Shown here: piece by piece, positions 35,566 through 48,000 of the stretch | Layout: every line of letters begins with the position of its first letter | How positions within the stretch are numbered: the first letter of the stretch is position 1 | DNA from: Panonychus citri | Lineage: Eukaryota; Arthropoda; Arachnida; Trombidiformes; Tetranychidae | Assembly (NCBI RefSeq): GCF_014898815.1 | Contig: NW_026515482.1 | Coordinates: 3,224,001 to 3,288,000 of the forward strand | Reading direction: 5' to 3' | DNA length: 64,000 nt | The notes under the pieces: generated by a model | Seen by the model: only the letters and a program-made list of their open reading frames with translations | Databases searched by the model: none | Told to the model about the DNA's origin: nothing | Position numbers and translations under genes: made by a program

Positions 35566-38500
35566 CTATTTTACGATCGGTGTTACATAATTCGCAGGGT
35601 AAAGACCAACACGTCCATCCTTTCGACCTTTACACCAACCTTGTTCATCTTCATCTTCCAATTTATCAAATATATCCCCTGGAAGAATAAGTAAATAAAC
35701 AAAGGATATTAAAACTCTTGAAAAAAGTTGGGAAAATTTTCTACAATTAGAATGACAATTACCTGTTTTGAAAGACAGTTCATCTGATTCGGCACCTTCG
35801 TAATCGTAAAGAGCACGAACGGGTATTCCTGGTTCTCCGTTGTCGACTAAGGCATCATTTGTATAGTCTTCCCATTCTTCGTGGTCATCATCGAATGGAT
35901 TACTTTCCGTTTTACCATTTCTATTACAACAAGAGAGGAAAAAAGTGATTACTTTCTGAATCATTTTAAAATCAATTGATTGTCAACTTGATGGAAAGTA
36001 AAATAAACTTATGAATGAACAGACAAAGTGAAAGTTTGAAGCATTTCGTTTCAATGAGTGAATTAATAAAAAATTGATAAGTAATCAATTCACAAATTAC
36101 GACAGAAAAAGTTAATAATGAAAAAAAGTGATAGTTAAATTTGATAATCAGTTAGTCATTTGTTTGATTGATTTAAATGATTGTAAATTAGTTTCAAAAT
36201 GTAAATGACACTTACGAGTCGTGTGAATCTCGTTTGTCGCTAATTGATTTGTTCAATTTGTTCATTGAATTCGCCAAGTTCATCTCATTAGTTAATTTAA
36301 CTTGTTCTATTGTTATTTCTCCTTTCATGTTTCGTTTCTCTCGTTTCGATAATTGTAATTCCGATGTATATTCCTAGAAAAAAAATGAATAATATTAATT
36401 TGTGATCAAAACAATTCACTCATGATAATGCATGTTATTTTGGTGATTATGATTCAATTGTAGCATAAGCTTTAAGCCCAAAAGAAATTAAAATTACACT
36501 GGCTAATCATTACTGTCAATCATAGACTAAAAAATCATTAACCATCACCACCTATGATGCATGAAATTTCCTGTAAAGAGGAAATTCACTTATCAAGGTT
36601 ATTGAATTGATTCGGTTTGTTTTTTTTTCATGTTGATCAGTGATGATTAATTAATTAGACAGAACTAGATCAAAAAGCGTAATAGGCAACGAGAAATTAT
36701 GGAGATGATGTTAATAATACAGAAGGAAAATGATAATTGTGATGATGATGTGTTGGCGATAATGTTAATTGTTACTTTGGTTAGAGATGAGAATCAAGCA
36801 GAGATGTCAAGTTTTCTATGGAATATAAATTTTAAACCTTGATGGTAAAAGATAATCTCAAATGATGAACTAATTGCAATTGATTAATAGATTGAAGCTG
36901 AAATTTTCAGTGATAGTTAGTTGAGAAATTGGGTTATTATTATTATTGAAATGGATGAATGATAATGAAAGTGGAAATAGAATTGAGTAAAAAAAAGGTA
37001 AAGTGATGCAAGCATAGCAAAAGAGAAATTAAATCGCAATCAAAGATGAGAAGTTAATTGTTTACAGGCAATTCCTCGTTGAATTTATGTTGGTTGACAA
37101 GGGTTATACCAGTTTCACTCATACTGCGGGTTTCCTTGCTATTTTTACCAATTATATCTCGAAACTCTTCAATATATTCCTGGGATAATAATTGATAGGG
37201 AAAGAAAAACGATAGAAAATGCGTTAATAATTAAATTAATTCATGCAAAATTAAAATATTCATTGACAATCATGCCTAAAGATGAAGAAAAAATAACAAA
37301 GATAATGAAAACTGGTTGATGAAAGATAAATAAAAAAAAGAAGTTAATTATTGAAAGATTGATTAGTAATTATCGATCGATGAGAGAAAAAGAAAAGTTA
37401 ATCAAGTTAATTTTTAAAGGCTATTCAATGGGCTGTATCAAACATGATAGACAATGAATTTCAATGGCTTCATTTGATTTAATCATTGGGATTACGATTT
37501 TTGTTTTCTCCAAACAATCAGTTATTTATATATGATTGAATTGACTTTGATTGTATAATTATTTTATCAATGATGAAATAAAATATTCAATTATGAAATT
37601 CATCTGATTGAAGAATAAATGAAATGATGAATGATTTAAAGTATGAATTAATTATTGTTTCAAGATTAATATATTCATTAAGTTTAGCTAATCTAAACAA
37701 TTGCTCAGTATAAACATGATTTGATCATGACACATTGATATATATTCAGAAATAATGAATTTAACTTTGATTATTAAACTTGATTATAGAATCATTTGAT
37801 AGAGTTAATATGAATAAAATTCGAATTTAGTCAGTTATCAGATCTTAATGCATATTACTGATGTCTATGAAGCAATTCAATACAGGTCAATATGTAAATG
37901 ATGATTTCAGAGAAATTAACCATTGTAAATGTGTGAGAAGTTGATTATTTGTTTTTATCATTAACTTGTTTCAGAATCAATTTCCATTTTCTGTTCCGGA
38001 GAGAAATCAATATCAATTGGATAACTTTCATCTCACTAGAAAAGAAAGAGAAAGAGAGAAGTTCGAGTCCTTACCTCGAAAACAGGCCAATTCATGGGCA
38101 TACCGATACCACTATTGTTTGACCACCACTTAAGGTCTTTTGATGCATCAGCGTTTTGTATTGTGTGTCTGTATTCCTCATATATTAACGATAAATCAGG
38201 ATTGTTGGTGAAATTAAGGCAGCCATGGATGGCGAATAGCATTTTCTTGAAAAATTCAAGACGCTTATGCTCAAATTCTTGGCACTTTTCAAACACAACA
38301 GTCATGTCTTCAATATACTTGGCATTGTATTCATTGATTTCTTTTAGCGCTTGATCGTATTTCTCTTTTGTCTTCTGGACTTCATCTTTACATTTAATTA
38401 CTCGGTCTTGAAGTTTTTTGACCTGAGACAGGTAAGAAAAAAAAGAGTAATAGAAAAAAAACAAATTAGAAAACAATGATAAACCAACCAGATAGAAAAA

Positions 38501-39570
38501 TAATGAAAGGAGTAAATTAGGTGGTTAATTTGTTTTGATTCTGGAAAAGAGCCAAAAACTTACTTGATCTGGAGATAGTGAAGTATCACCGGAGGCATTT
38601 CGCTCTTGATTGACGGCGGATCGTTCATTTTTACAGGCTGTATGATAATCTAATTTAGCTTTGTTGACTTTTTCGAAATGTTTAGCCCATGTTTTTTGAG
38701 CCTGTGTCGAAACAATAAAAGGGTTAAGGGAAAGCAAAGAGAAGATAAGCAAAAATTAGGTAAGATGATAATTAATCGAAATCAATTGTTGAGAAGAAAA
38801 AGTGACAATAAAAATACACAGAGTACAATAAATCCTTCAATCTATTGAATGTTTAACATGCATGGGATAAGATTATTGTTCTTACAGGAAAAGGTTATAC
38901 ATTCAATTTGTATAAGAATTCATATGAATCTACTGTAAACAATTCAAGGGTAAAATGGCGGAAAATCATCAAGACGGTTGAAGCTTATGAGTAAAGAAAT
39001 AAGAATTTTAGTAGAAGAAGAAGAGAAAAGAGAGGGAAAGATGAGAGAAAGAGAGAGAGAGGTGATTTCCGTAAAGAAAATGAATCTGAATGAGATGAAT
39101 TATAAGTGAAATTGGAGGTTCAATTAACAGGGGAAATAGTGAATATAAATAATTACTTTTTTAAAGGCATCATCGAAATCTTTTTTCTCCTTTAATTGTA
39201 TCATTGATTTATGGTAATTATCCTTTTGCCATTGTTTTATTTGAGGAACAACATCTTCAACTAATTTATCCTTAATTTGTAAATGAATATTACATCTCCT
39301 TTCAGCTTCTAAATTAACTCCTTTCCAAGCAGCTTCCATGGTTCCATATTCTGGTCCTTTCTCAATTTGTTCATTCCATTTCTTGGCCCATCCACGTAAA
39401 GATTTACCATAATTTTTCTCGATTTCACTTCTCTCACTAACTAATTGAATTAAATCATTACACAATTTGAAACCATCTTCCGTTCGTTTCGTTGTTCTTT
39501 TATAGTTTCCTGGTTCCCAGAAACTGTCACTACTGGAGACCAGCATCGCTTCATCACTGTGATGAGACAT
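35566..39570 (-). CDS. PACSIN/syndapin, copy M
   Basis: Syndapins bend membranes with an F-BAR domain and recruit dynamin and N-WASP through an SH3 domain during endocytosis. Seven exons on the minus strand, 39570-39157, 38701-38564, 38422-38075, 37179-37066, 36373-36216, 35920-35763, 35678-35566, keep phase and give 480 residues. Exon 1 opens with the family signature SSSDSFWEPGNYKRTTKR; exon 3 ends in MNWPVFE like vertebrate PACSIN (MNWPQFE). The F-BAR part covers about residues 1-290. A Lys-rich linker follows, then one NPF motif (398-400, for EH-domain proteins), then an SH3 domain (VRALYDYEG, ALYDY/GWCKG/ANYV landmarks, about 420-480). Exon positions equal those of the plus-strand copy at 45087-51514. 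A start further upstream through an extra 5' exon cannot be excluded. Confidence 0.9.
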
Positions 39571-40454
39571 AGTCATTAGACCAACATGAAAAAGAATAGA
39601 AACAAATGTTCCACCAAAACTCTTCCGGTTGATGAGAAGAAGAAAAAAATGGTAAAGAGAAAACAGATGCCCAAGAAGAAACACAGATTAGTTGATTTGC
39701 CGATAGATTTTTGATGGTGATAGAAGATCAATGAGATTAGAAGAAGGTGAAATGGAAAGGAAAGGAAAGGAACAAAAAAGAAGAAAAGAAAATGAGTATT
39801 TCCAGTTGATTTTATGCTGACCAGATGAGAAGGATCAGATTTTCGGGTGATGTAAACATTGGAAGCACAGATATCCGAGTGGTAGAATGTGTTTTACACT
39901 TACCTTAGAATTGGTTTAGATAACAATAAATTGATTAGGTGGAAATTCAATCAAATTATCTGATCGGAGATTACTGATTTTCAAAGCAATAACAAGACAA
40001 TACACTAGTTAGAAATGCGAGAGAGATACATTTTTGTAGAGAGGGAAAATCAGAAGATAATGATGATGTTGATGGTGTTTGTGTGTGAGAAAGAGACAAG
40101 ATGAATTTAAGTTGCACTTGTCAGATGACCCAGATCACAATTAGATTTTAATTACACTTGACCAAACACATACATAGTCCTGAAAGAGAATCACAATAAA
40201 TTGATGGAGATGATGATGGGTAATGTTGAAGAAAAGGAAACAGTATAAATAGAAAGAGAGTGAGAGAGAGATGTTGGGATACAATAAGTAGACACAAGAA
40301 CCAGAATATGAAGAAAGAGAAACAAAAATATCAGATTAAAAACAAATATCAACAGAGAAATTGAGATGAGGAGGACATGAGAAGAGGAAGATTAGAAGAA
40401 GATGAATGAAAACTAACAGTAGCAAAAATTATCACCATCATCATGATTCACTCA

Positions 40455-40745
40455 TTGCTGCTCAGTTGAAATGAGAAAGAGGGAGGAAAGAAAGAGAGTG
40501 AGTGAGAGAGAAATGAACATGAAGTAAAGAGGAATAAAAAATAAGACCCGAGAGAGAAGAGAATTTTAGACTGGGAGGAAGAGAAAAGAACAGTAAAAAA
40601 AAAGATGAAACCTCAAAGAGAATAGAGAAAGAGTTCACTGAAAATGAAGACAGAGAGAAAAGAAGCGAAAGAGAAGAAAGAAGAAAAAAGAAAGATGAAG
40701 AAGGGGTGGGGTGGGTGGAAGGTAGAGTTAAGGTAAAGGTAGAAA
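40455..40745 (+). repeat. Polypurine block of about 290 bases
   Basis: This stretch is almost wholly A and G on the plus strand (repeats of gaaaga, gagaga, gaagaaag), with few pyrimidine interruptions. It lies about 900 bases upstream of the start codon of the minus-strand syndapin. Just beyond it, at 40745-40760, the minus strand reads ACCATGAGTAAGTC, a possible upstream exon end. Long purine tracts can form triplex DNA and bind GAGA-type factors; function is inference. Confidence 0.6.
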
Positions 40746-40759
40746 GAGACTTACTCATG

Positions 40760-43700
40760 GTTACATGTATTTAGAATAGAAAATGTTAATCATCTCAACG
40801 AAAACAATTCACTTTAAATTCTCATAAAATGATTAATCCAATTGTTGTTTCTTTCGAAATGGTTACAATTAATGAAGAAGATGATTAACTAGTCAAGGTT
40901 AAACAATTAACCATCAAGAGAACAACAAATTGAAAGAATTACCAACAATTAAGAATAAAAAACAAGAAACAAACCCAAAGGTTAACGAAGAGCAAATGAC
41001 TAACATGTGATCGGTTTCGTTTTCTATTCTCTTTTTGTTCTTTTCTCATTTTTTGCCTCCATTTTGTTTCTGTTTATTTTCAAACTTCTTTTTTTTCAAT
41101 TAATTAATTGATTCCTTTTACTTTTATTAATTTTTTTTTGTTATTTTTCTATTTATTGGTAATCAGTGTTAACCTTTTCAAGAGATTAGTAAATTGTTTT
41201 CATCTTGATCATAATTCAATTGGTCAAATTGTTGAATTTTGTTTTGGTGTTTTTTTTGTTTGTGTCCATTTGGATTATCCAATGTTGGAAAACAAAATGG
41301 TTCCTCTTAAATTATTTTATCGTGTGAGTTTTTCTTTCCTTTTAAGATGATCATGGTGATTATGGTGATGATGATGATGATGAAAATGAAAATGAAGATG
41401 ATGGAGCTTCAGAAATTAATGAAAAGTTCAACGTACTTACGGTTACAAACTTCATTCATGAGAAAAAGAAAGAGCCAACAGGGTCTTCTCTTTCATTTTC
41501 ATTTTCATTTTCTCATCTTCTCATTATCATCACCATGTTTATCTCCTCTCTCTCTCTCTCTCTCTGAAACCAGTTTCCAGGTAGATCTTCATGTAATACA
41601 AAAAAAGTCGTTCACCGTGTTGATTTGTAGTTAAATGGCTATTTAGAAATGGTCATCATGCAACACCGATATCAGTAGCAGGTATTTAGACTGATTATCG
41701 TCTATGATTGTTGTTGAAACAATTCAATTCAATTATCTCATTATCATGAACACACTTTAACACTTGGTGACTGGTTTTCATTGTTATTTTCTTTCATCAT
41801 GAAACATAATTGAAATATCATCAATTCAATGGATTTATACCTGGTCCTGGTAATTTGATTGTTTGATTATGGGTTAAATTTTTTTCAATTGTTTTTGATT
41901 AACTTTGACTCAATTAACAAAAAACGTTTAGATTGTAAACATTTTCTGATATAATTCAATTAGTTAGACTATGTAACCAGTCTGATTGATTCTATGATCA
42001 ATATTAACCTGGTTAAGTAAGAAAAAAGGTAATTTATTTAATTGTCATTTCTTTATATCGATTACAATTTATTAATTTACATGTAAATTGTGAAGAAAAA
42101 AAATTCTTAATTGTGTTATTGCAATTTAGTTAATACAAATTGTGAACAATATTATTATTGTTAATGATTATTGATTATTAACAATTTAGGTATCAAATAA
42201 ATGGAACAATTTGTCAATCAAATTTTTCTCTCTATCATTAACCATAACAATTTAAATTCGCAATAATATCATTTCATTAAATCTGTTTTCTTCCTGGTTA
42301 AATCATCAACAGTTAGATAGAAATTAACAATTTGATTGTTTTCCCTTCTAAATCAATTCTCATTGTTTCTTGTCTTACAATTAATGATATTAACTTGATT
42401 TTCAGATAAAATTGTTTACATAAAAATCAAATTAATTAGATTACAATCAATGACAATTTAAATTGTTTCTTTAGTAAATTCATCACATGTATACTGTATT
42501 AATGTGTGTGAGTGTAAAACTATGAAAATTCAATCAACAAACTGAGCAATCAAAAGATTAACCTGATTCCTGGATATTAGATGATGACTGAGAAATCAAA
42601 TCAACAATTATTTGATTATCAACAATTAACACAACAAACCATCCAATGTAAGTCAATCAATTAACAAGCTAATCAAATACATTGAGAAGTCAAGGTTTTC
42701 TTCATTGATATTGATCAAAATTGAATAAAAGTAATACAACGAGAATCAAAATAATTTGACAATTGATTCCACAAATTGAATTACTTGAATTGATCAACCA
42801 ATTAGCTAATTTTAATTCTGATGATAATGATGATGATCTTGAGATGATAGTTCATCAGCCAGACCAGTTATTTGCTTGGACAACAAACATACACACAGTA
42901 AACAACTTGTACCTCATATACATACTTCATGTATGGAAACGTAAACAGGTTTGAATATTAGTTAATAAAAAATGATGATGATGATGATGAGAAGAAGAAG
43001 AGGTTAAGATGAAATGGGAGAGGTGAGTGAGAAGGTAGAGTGAGTTAGTGAGAGAACAGATAAACGAAAATTCTAACGAGAATTGAGATTCTCTTCTTCA
43101 TCCTCATCACTCTCTTCATTTGATTATTGAAAGAATTTTTTTTCTCATCATGTTTTCTCATGTAAAAACATTAGAATGTATCAGTGAGTCCATTGAACTT
43201 GTAAATTAATTTCTTTTCTCTCTCTCTCTCTCCATTCATCATAATCATTATTGTTATTAAATAATCAACAGTAAATATCCTTTGATTTTTGTTCCATCAT
43301 CATAGTAATTATCATCTCTTGTCATCACCATAGACAGAGAAAGAGTGAGAGTGAGCGACCAAGAGAAAGTGATTTTATAGAAAATACCAGGAAACCAGAA
43401 AATCGGAGCCTCATGTGTTGTCCATCTGGTTTAAGTTAATCCAACAATCAACAGTTAATTAATCTCTCTGGTAAGATTATTAATCCACTTTGTGATTATC
43501 TTCAATCATTTCACTTGGTAATCAATGGTGAGATAGAGAGAGAGAGCTAGAGAGATCGAGATTCATTTCCATTGGTAAATAAGAAACCAGAAAAAAAACA
43601 AGAGGAAAAACAATGTTATTGAAATTGGAAAATCAACTTTTGATTTAGTTTATCCGGTTAATTGTGATTACTAGAAGTGAATTTAATTTGGATCATCCTC

Positions 43701-45086
43701 AACATCATCATCTTCTCTCTCACTCATCATTGAACATAACTAATCATCACACGATTAATGTTTAATTACCAAAAATCCATTTGAATTTTGTGTTCACCAA
43801 ACTGTTTACCATAACAACAAACAACCTACAGTCTCGTTAAAAGAAACCTAAGGTTTTCCTTTTGCTTATTTTCTGCCTTGTCCTCAACTCTCTTATCATC
43901 CAACTCACTCTCTCTCTCTTTATCTTCACAAACCTTTCTTTTCTTAGATATTTTCTTATTCTTGTCTTCTTTATCTTCTCTCTGTGTTTCTCTCTCTCTC
44001 TCAATCTCTCTTACGTCTACGGTTGATATTTTTTATATTCTATCCTCTCTCTCTCTCTGCTATGTATCATTCTTTCAAATTGTGTCAATTTATTTACACC
44101 TTAATTTATATCTTTTTCCTCTCTATCAATTGTTGTCATTATTGTGCTGATTAATTGTCGTGTTTCTGTTTTATTATTCACCGAGTAGATTATTACATTT
44201 ACTGTGATTACTGTGACTTTTTTGTTTCCTTCTAATACACAACTATAACCTCTATCTCTCTGTCTCTCTCTTTCTCTCTCTCACCAGGTAAAAATCATAT
44301 TCCAGTGTCGTAAAGACTTGAAAGTTACTTGAAAGTAATTAAGTTTAACCTTTAATTTTCACCTTAATTATGTTATTTCTTAATCAACATTTATCATAAT
44401 CATCTTCCATTTAAATTAGTGTGTTTATTAATCTCTCTGTGTCTCTCTCACCTTGTCTCTTTTCCTATTTAGTTGTTTATATTTATCTCTTTCTTTATTT
44501 TCCTATTTTCTTTTCCTCATTTTTATTTCTTTTATTTTCTTAGATAATCGTTACAATAGTGATTTTTAGCTTCCATTTCAATTGCCTTTATATTTTATGT
44601 GGATAATCAGTTGGGATTATAAATGATGATGTTTGATTTTCCTTGTTGATAAATTAGACTCATATAATTGAAGGTATTCTTGAATGTCATATACACATTT
44701 TGATAGACCCATTGGTTAGAGTGTCTAAAAGAAAGTCAATCAAACCAGAAATTCACCTGGAAAATTATTACTACTTTTCATTTTCTCTATTCTCTTATTT
44801 AGTTTTCAATAAATGACGATGATGTTGATAATTAAACCAACATGATGATGACTATAGTTTTTGTTGATTACCTGTGTCGTTGTTGTTATTGGTTATGATT
44901 GTTTAGAATTTTGGTTTTTTTTCTCTCTCTTTTTTTTCTAATTTCTTCCCATCGTCAATTATGTCCTTCTCTACCTATGTTCTTACCGCTGGTGATGTGG
45001 TCACTAATTGTTATTCAAATTGTATCTTCTATTTTAGGAATAAGAAAAGACGTTTATTATCATCTTATCCGGTTCGCAAGTGGATT
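40760..45086. promoter_or_regulatory. Divergent region between the two syndapin genes
   Basis: About 4.3 kb with no supportable coding exon. It holds CT-rich tracts (43895-44050, 44255-44285), ATG microsatellites (41365-41405, 42970-42990), a partial copy of the recurrent promoter motif (tccatctggt at 43421-43430), and an acceptor (attttag at 45038) just upstream of the plus-strand start, so a 5' UTR exon of copy P must lie here. Both genes start outward from this region. Confidence 0.5.
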
Positions 45087-48000
45087 ATGTCTCAACACAG
45101 TGATGAAGCGACGCTGGTCTCCAGTAGTGACAGTTTCTGGGAACCAGGAAACTATAAAAGAACAACGAAACGAACGGAAGATGGTTTCAAATTGTGTAAT
45201 GATTTAATTCAATTAGTTAGTGAGAGAAGTGAAATCGAGAAAAATTATGGTAAATCTTTACGTGGATGGGCCAAGAAATGGAATGAACAAATTGAGAAAG
45301 GACCAGAATATGGAACCATGGAAGCTGCTTGGAAAGGAGTTAATTTAGAAGCTGAAAGGAGATGTAATATTCATTTACAAATTAAGGATAAATTAGTTGA
45401 AGATGTTGTTCCTCAAATAAAACAATGGCAAAAGGATAATTACCATAAATCAATGATACAATTAAAGGAGAAAAAAGATTTCGATGATGCCTTTAAAAAA
45501 GTAAATTTCTCTCTTCCTCCCTCAACATTTTACCTTTTTTCCTCTCTTACAACTATTGTCTTAATGTCATTTTATCCTTAACGCCAAAAATGTCACTTTA
45601 ATCCAGTTACAGTTATTATTCAAGCATTTTAGTTCATATTATTACCCACTCATCCTCTATCATCTCTCTCTCTCTCTCTCTTCCTCATCATTAATCCTCT
45701 TAAATCTTTCATCTCTCTCTCTCTCTATGTTTGGTTATGTTTTTCAATTTCCATGTTTAATCAGTGTTTTGATGTTCATCTTGATTCCACAATATCAACA
45801 ACCAAAAGGATATCCTTTTTCAAGTTCAAAAAGTATCTCATTCTCAGAACCTCAGGTTACATGATTTGCTGTTTTGTTTACAAAAGAAAAGGGATATTTT
45901 TTTTGTCATCACAAATTTTGACTCTAAATTGAAGATATTTTCATCTATTCTCTTGATGAAGAATCCATCGAAATGACAATCATCTCCTTATCCTTAGTTA
46001 GTCCTTTTAATTATCCTCTTTAAAAAGAGTTACACTTAGAGGTCATCATAATGCACCAAAGTGAATTAATCTTATTCTTTCAACCACAGTTTCCTTATTT
46101 CTTTCTGTTTCTTCATATTCCTTATCCCTTATTTCCTAATCCCTGTTTTACATAATCTCTAATTTCCTATTGTTTTACTTGACTATTGATTTGTGACTAA
46201 TTTGTTTCTCTTATATTCTGTTCTCTTCATCTTCTAGGCTCAAAAAACATGGGCTAAACATTTTGAAAAAGTCAACAAAGCTAAAATTGATTATCATACA
46301 GCCTGTAAAAATGAACGATCAGCGGTTAACCAAGAGCGGAATGCATCCGGAGACACTTCCCTCTCACCTGACCAGGTAAATCTGGTTTACCTGTCGATAG
46401 TTATTCATATCAGACAGAAAAGGAAAAAAAGAAGAAGAAAATAAATCTAAATACGCTGATTTGCTTGGCTTCCGGTGATAATTTTTGCCATTAACATGAT
46501 GATGATGATGGTGATAATTTCTCCGAGAATATTTATCTTCTCCCTGAAGATGAATTTTTTTTTTCAACAAGAAACAAGAAATGATTGAGAGAGAAAATCT
46601 TGTTTTCTTTTCTGTTGATTCCTTTTAATGACAATAATTGTGTAAAAAATTTACTTTCAAATCACGACCTTCACCATTACTCAACTAGTGAGATGAGCTC
46701 AGTTACTATCACCTCCATCATCATGTTAATCATTATCATCATATAAGCCAATCAACCTTGATCTGTCACATTAATTTGAACACCACAACATACACACACA
46801 CACACACACTCGTACACTCCATATACAGTTGCATAAACTTTACTCTTATTGATTAACTTTACCTTTTTCTGTTCCTTATTAATTACTGTCATGATGATTA
46901 GCTGATTCCATTGATTAATTTTTATCTTTTTTCTCTTCTTTCTCTATCGTAGGTCAAAAAATTACAAGATCGAGTTGCTAAATGTAAAGAGGAAGTACAA
47001 AAAACGAAAGAAAAATATGAACAGTCTCTCAAAGAGATTAGTGATTATAATGCCAAGTATATTGAAGATATGACCGTTGTATTTGATAAGTGCCAGGAAT
47101 TTGAACATAAGCGTCTCGATTTTTTCAAGAAGATGCTATTCGCCATCCATGACTGCCTTAATATCTCCGCCAATCCCGAATTACCTTTAATCTATGAAGA
47201 GTACAGACACACAATACAAAACGCCGATGCCTGTAAAGACCTCAGATTATGGTCAAATAATAACGGTGTCGGAATGACCATGAATTGGCCAATATTTGAG
47301 GTAAGATTGACATTTGTTTGAATTGAAATTTCATCTCTTTTTTTACTCATTTGTCACTTGATTATTATATTTTTTCTGTATGCTCATTATTATTAATGAT
47401 GATAATAATTCATTCAATTTTAGAATAGCATTCAAATTAATTGTTACAATATTTATTTTTCCGATACTTTAACAACAATTGAATTTGTCCTCTCTTTCTT
47501 ATTCATGCTCTTGTTGATTGTTTTTGCTTTAGCTTTTGTTTCTGATTGTTGAATCTTCTTCCTTTGATTGTTTTACTACAAATTAACTAAATTATGTCTC
47601 AACTAGTCCTTGAAAATAACCATTGTATTAATAATTTACTGTTTTTCCACAATTAAGAAAATTTTTTCCAATTCACTTTCACTAAATCAACAGGTTCTTT
47701 TATGTTGTTGTTTACTATCATTTCTCTTTCTCTCTCTCTCTCCTACATCTTCCTCTCATCTTGATCATCCCTTTAATTTCAAATCAGATCTGATTTTCAT
47801 TGAAACATGTAATCAACTAATTGCGTAGGTTTTGATTTTCACCTTAAATCACAGTTTCACTTTATCCTTAGTTATTATCTATTTACCTTTACAATAATTA
47901 TCTTACTATTACAGTTAACTACTGGCCGAGAATTGATTACAATTAGTTTATTTTCTCGGCAATCCTACAATTAACATACTTTACCATCTATGAAATGGTT

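Noticed and set aside
39860..39900. tRNA-like A-box string (tatccgagtggtagaatg)
   Set aside because: No B box or cloverleaf can be drawn downstream.
40462..40758. Minus-strand frame of 98 codons starting ATG AGT AAG
   Set aside because: The start overlaps a splice-donor-like GTAAGT and the rest is a pyrimidine tract; better seen as an exon end followed by intron.
44961..45086. Upstream in-frame ATG of syndapin P at 44961
   Set aside because: A polypyrimidine acceptor at 45038 and the family N-terminus favour the ATG at 45087.
44899..45207. Plus-strand frame overlapping the syndapin P start
   Set aside because: Wrong frame relative to the conserved F-BAR sequence; leader shadow.
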